This document shows positions 62,751 to 64,000 of a stretch of DNA of 64,000 nucleotides, one piece after another (the first letter of the stretch is position 1; the number at the start of each line of letters is the position of its first letter). Source of the stretch: Clostridium sp. (GTDB taxonomy: Bacteria; Bacillota; Clostridia; Clostridiales; Clostridiaceae). Below the pieces are notes generated by a model. That model had not been told where the DNA came from and made no database searches. It saw nothing but the letters and a program-made list of their open reading frames with translations. Both the position numbers and the translations under genes were made by a program. The DNA lies in the NCBI GenBank assembly GCA_029851835.1, contig JARKVD010000017.1, positions 124,001 to 188,000 of the forward strand, written 5' to 3'.

Positions 62751-63350
62751 TTAGAACCTCCCTAATAGTTCATCTTTTATTTTAAACACTCTGCATTTCT
62801 CAGCAATTATAATACTTTCAATCTTCTTAACAGCTTTGTCAACTTCATCATTAACAACAGCATAATCATACTTAGAAGCAAAACTTATTTCATCATAAGC
62901 AGCTTCAAGTCTCGTTTTAAGAGACTCAGGAGTTTCACTGCCTCTATTAGTTATTCTATTTCTAAGCTCCTCCATAGACGGCGGCATAATAAAGATAAAT
63001 ACTCCCTCTGGATAGGACGACTTAATTTTTAATGCACCCTGTATATCTATCTCTAATATTACATCTTTACCTTCATCCAACAATCTTAATACTTCTGATC
63101 TTGGTGTTCCATAAAAATTACCATAGACCTCAGCATATTCTAAAAATTCATCGTTGTCTATTCTCTTTAGAAATTCTTCTCTTTCTATAAAGAAATAGTT
63201 AACTCCATCAACTTCTCCTGTTCTCGGCTTACGAGTAGTACAAGAAGTAGATATCCATATTGGATTTTTTTCAATTAAAGCCTTACATATAGTTCCTTTG
63301 CCAGCACCTGATGGTCCTGATACAACTAATAGTTGTCCTTTAGTACCCAT
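62751..63350 (-). CDS. gmk: Guanylate kinase
   Basis: MGTKGQLLVVSGPSGAGKGTICKAL; start trimmed from the 237-aa track ORF. Confidence 0.96.
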   Translation of the reverse strand: MGTKGQLLVVSGPSGAGKGTICKALIEKNPIWISTSCTTRKPRTGEVDGVNYFFIEREEFLKRIDNDEFLEYAEVYGNFYGTPRSEVLRLLDEGKDVILEIDIQGALKIKSSYPEGVFIFIMPPSMEELRNRITNRGSETPESLKTRLEAAYDEISFASKYDYAVVNDEVDKAVKKIESIIIAEKCRVFKIKDELLGRF

Positions 63351-63351
63351 A

Positions 63352-63642
63352 TTATTCATCAACCTCATCAATATTTTCTTCTTCCTTAGCTGCAAGCTCT
63401 TCTTTAGATGATAATCTATGTGCAACTGTTTCCGGCTGTACTGCAGATAATATGATATGATCACTATCTGTAATTATTACCGCTCTAGTTCTTCTTCCAT
63501 AAGTAGCATCTATAAGCATACCTCTGTCTCTAGCTTCTTGAATTATTCTTTTTATTGGTGCTGACTCAGGACTTACTATAGCTACTATTCTATTTGCTGA
63601 AACTATATTTCCAAATCCAACATTTATAAGTTTTACGCCCAT
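63352..63642 (-). CDS. remA: RemA/DUF370 family regulator
   Basis: [27 protein letters not shown]. Confidence 0.93.
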   Translation of the reverse strand: MGVKLINVGFGNIVSANRIVAIVSPESAPIKRIIQEARDRGMLIDATYGRRTRAVIITDSDHIILSAVQPETVAHRLSSKEELAAKEEENIDEVDE

Positions 63643-63656
63643 GGCTGACCTCCTAA

Positions 63657-64000
63657 TTATTCAACGTTTTGAACTTGCTCTCTAATCTTTTCAATGTCAC
63701 TCTTTATATCTAAAGCAACATTAGTTAATTTTAAATCATTAACCTTAGATGCAATTGTATTTGCTTCTCTATTCATCTCTTGAACGATAAAGTCAAGTTT
63801 TCTTCCTATTGGCTCATTCATCTTTAAAGTTTCGAGAACTTGATTCACATGACTTTTAAGTCTAACGATTTCTTCATCAATGCAGGTTTTATCAGCCTGT
63901 AATACTACTTCCATAGCAATACGACTTTCATCGATATTTCTTTCTGTAAGAATCTCCTCAACTTTTTTAAGAAGTCTCTTTCTATACTCTTCTGATATTT
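63657..64000 (-). CDS. YicC/YloC family endoribonuclease (5' end outside window)
   Basis: Frame stays open to window edge; C-terminal [21 protein letters not shown]. Confidence 0.92.
   Translation of the reverse strand, partial: ISEEYRKRLLKKVEEILTERNIDESRIAMEVVLQADKTCIDEEIVRLKSHVNQVLETLKMNEPIGRKLDFIVQEMNREANTIASKVNDLKLTNVALDIKSDIEKIREQVQNVE

Overview
The window is a low-GC Clostridium-type (Firmicutes) housekeeping region, almost all on the minus strand. Minus-strand content runs from yicC/remA/gmk/rpoZ/coaBC/priA/def/fmt/rsmB/rlmN/prpC/prkC/rsgA/rpe/thiN, through fakA-like/recG/rsmD/coaD, pta/ackA, yceD/rpmF/plsX/acpP/rnc/smc/ftsY/ylxM/ffh/rpsP/khpA/rimM/trmD/rplS, rbgA/rnhB, yifB/dprA/topA/codY/rpsB/tsf/pyrH/frr/uppS/cdsA/dxr/rseP/ispG/polC, to rimP/nusA/ylxR/ylxQ. 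Plus-strand genes are yraN, tmcAL (ylbM), ylbJ and rpmB. I saw no prophage, transposon, CRISPR array, tRNA, rRNA or dedicated defence system. The most interesting material is in the spacers and below the 60-aa ORF cutoff: (1) a 26-aa GTG-start ORF at 48777-48857 that reads as SpoVM, preceded by an untracked 52-aa membrane ORF in the same apparent transcription unit; (2) an untracked 35-aa single-TM ORF upstream of smc; (3) a dispersed, partly tandem ~72-bp two-hairpin repeat in spacers between co-directional essential genes; (4) several structured 5' leaders (rimP-nusA, rpsB, rplS, yceD-rpmF) with well-placed promoters. All calls come from reading the sequence and the supplied ORF track; no database search was run.
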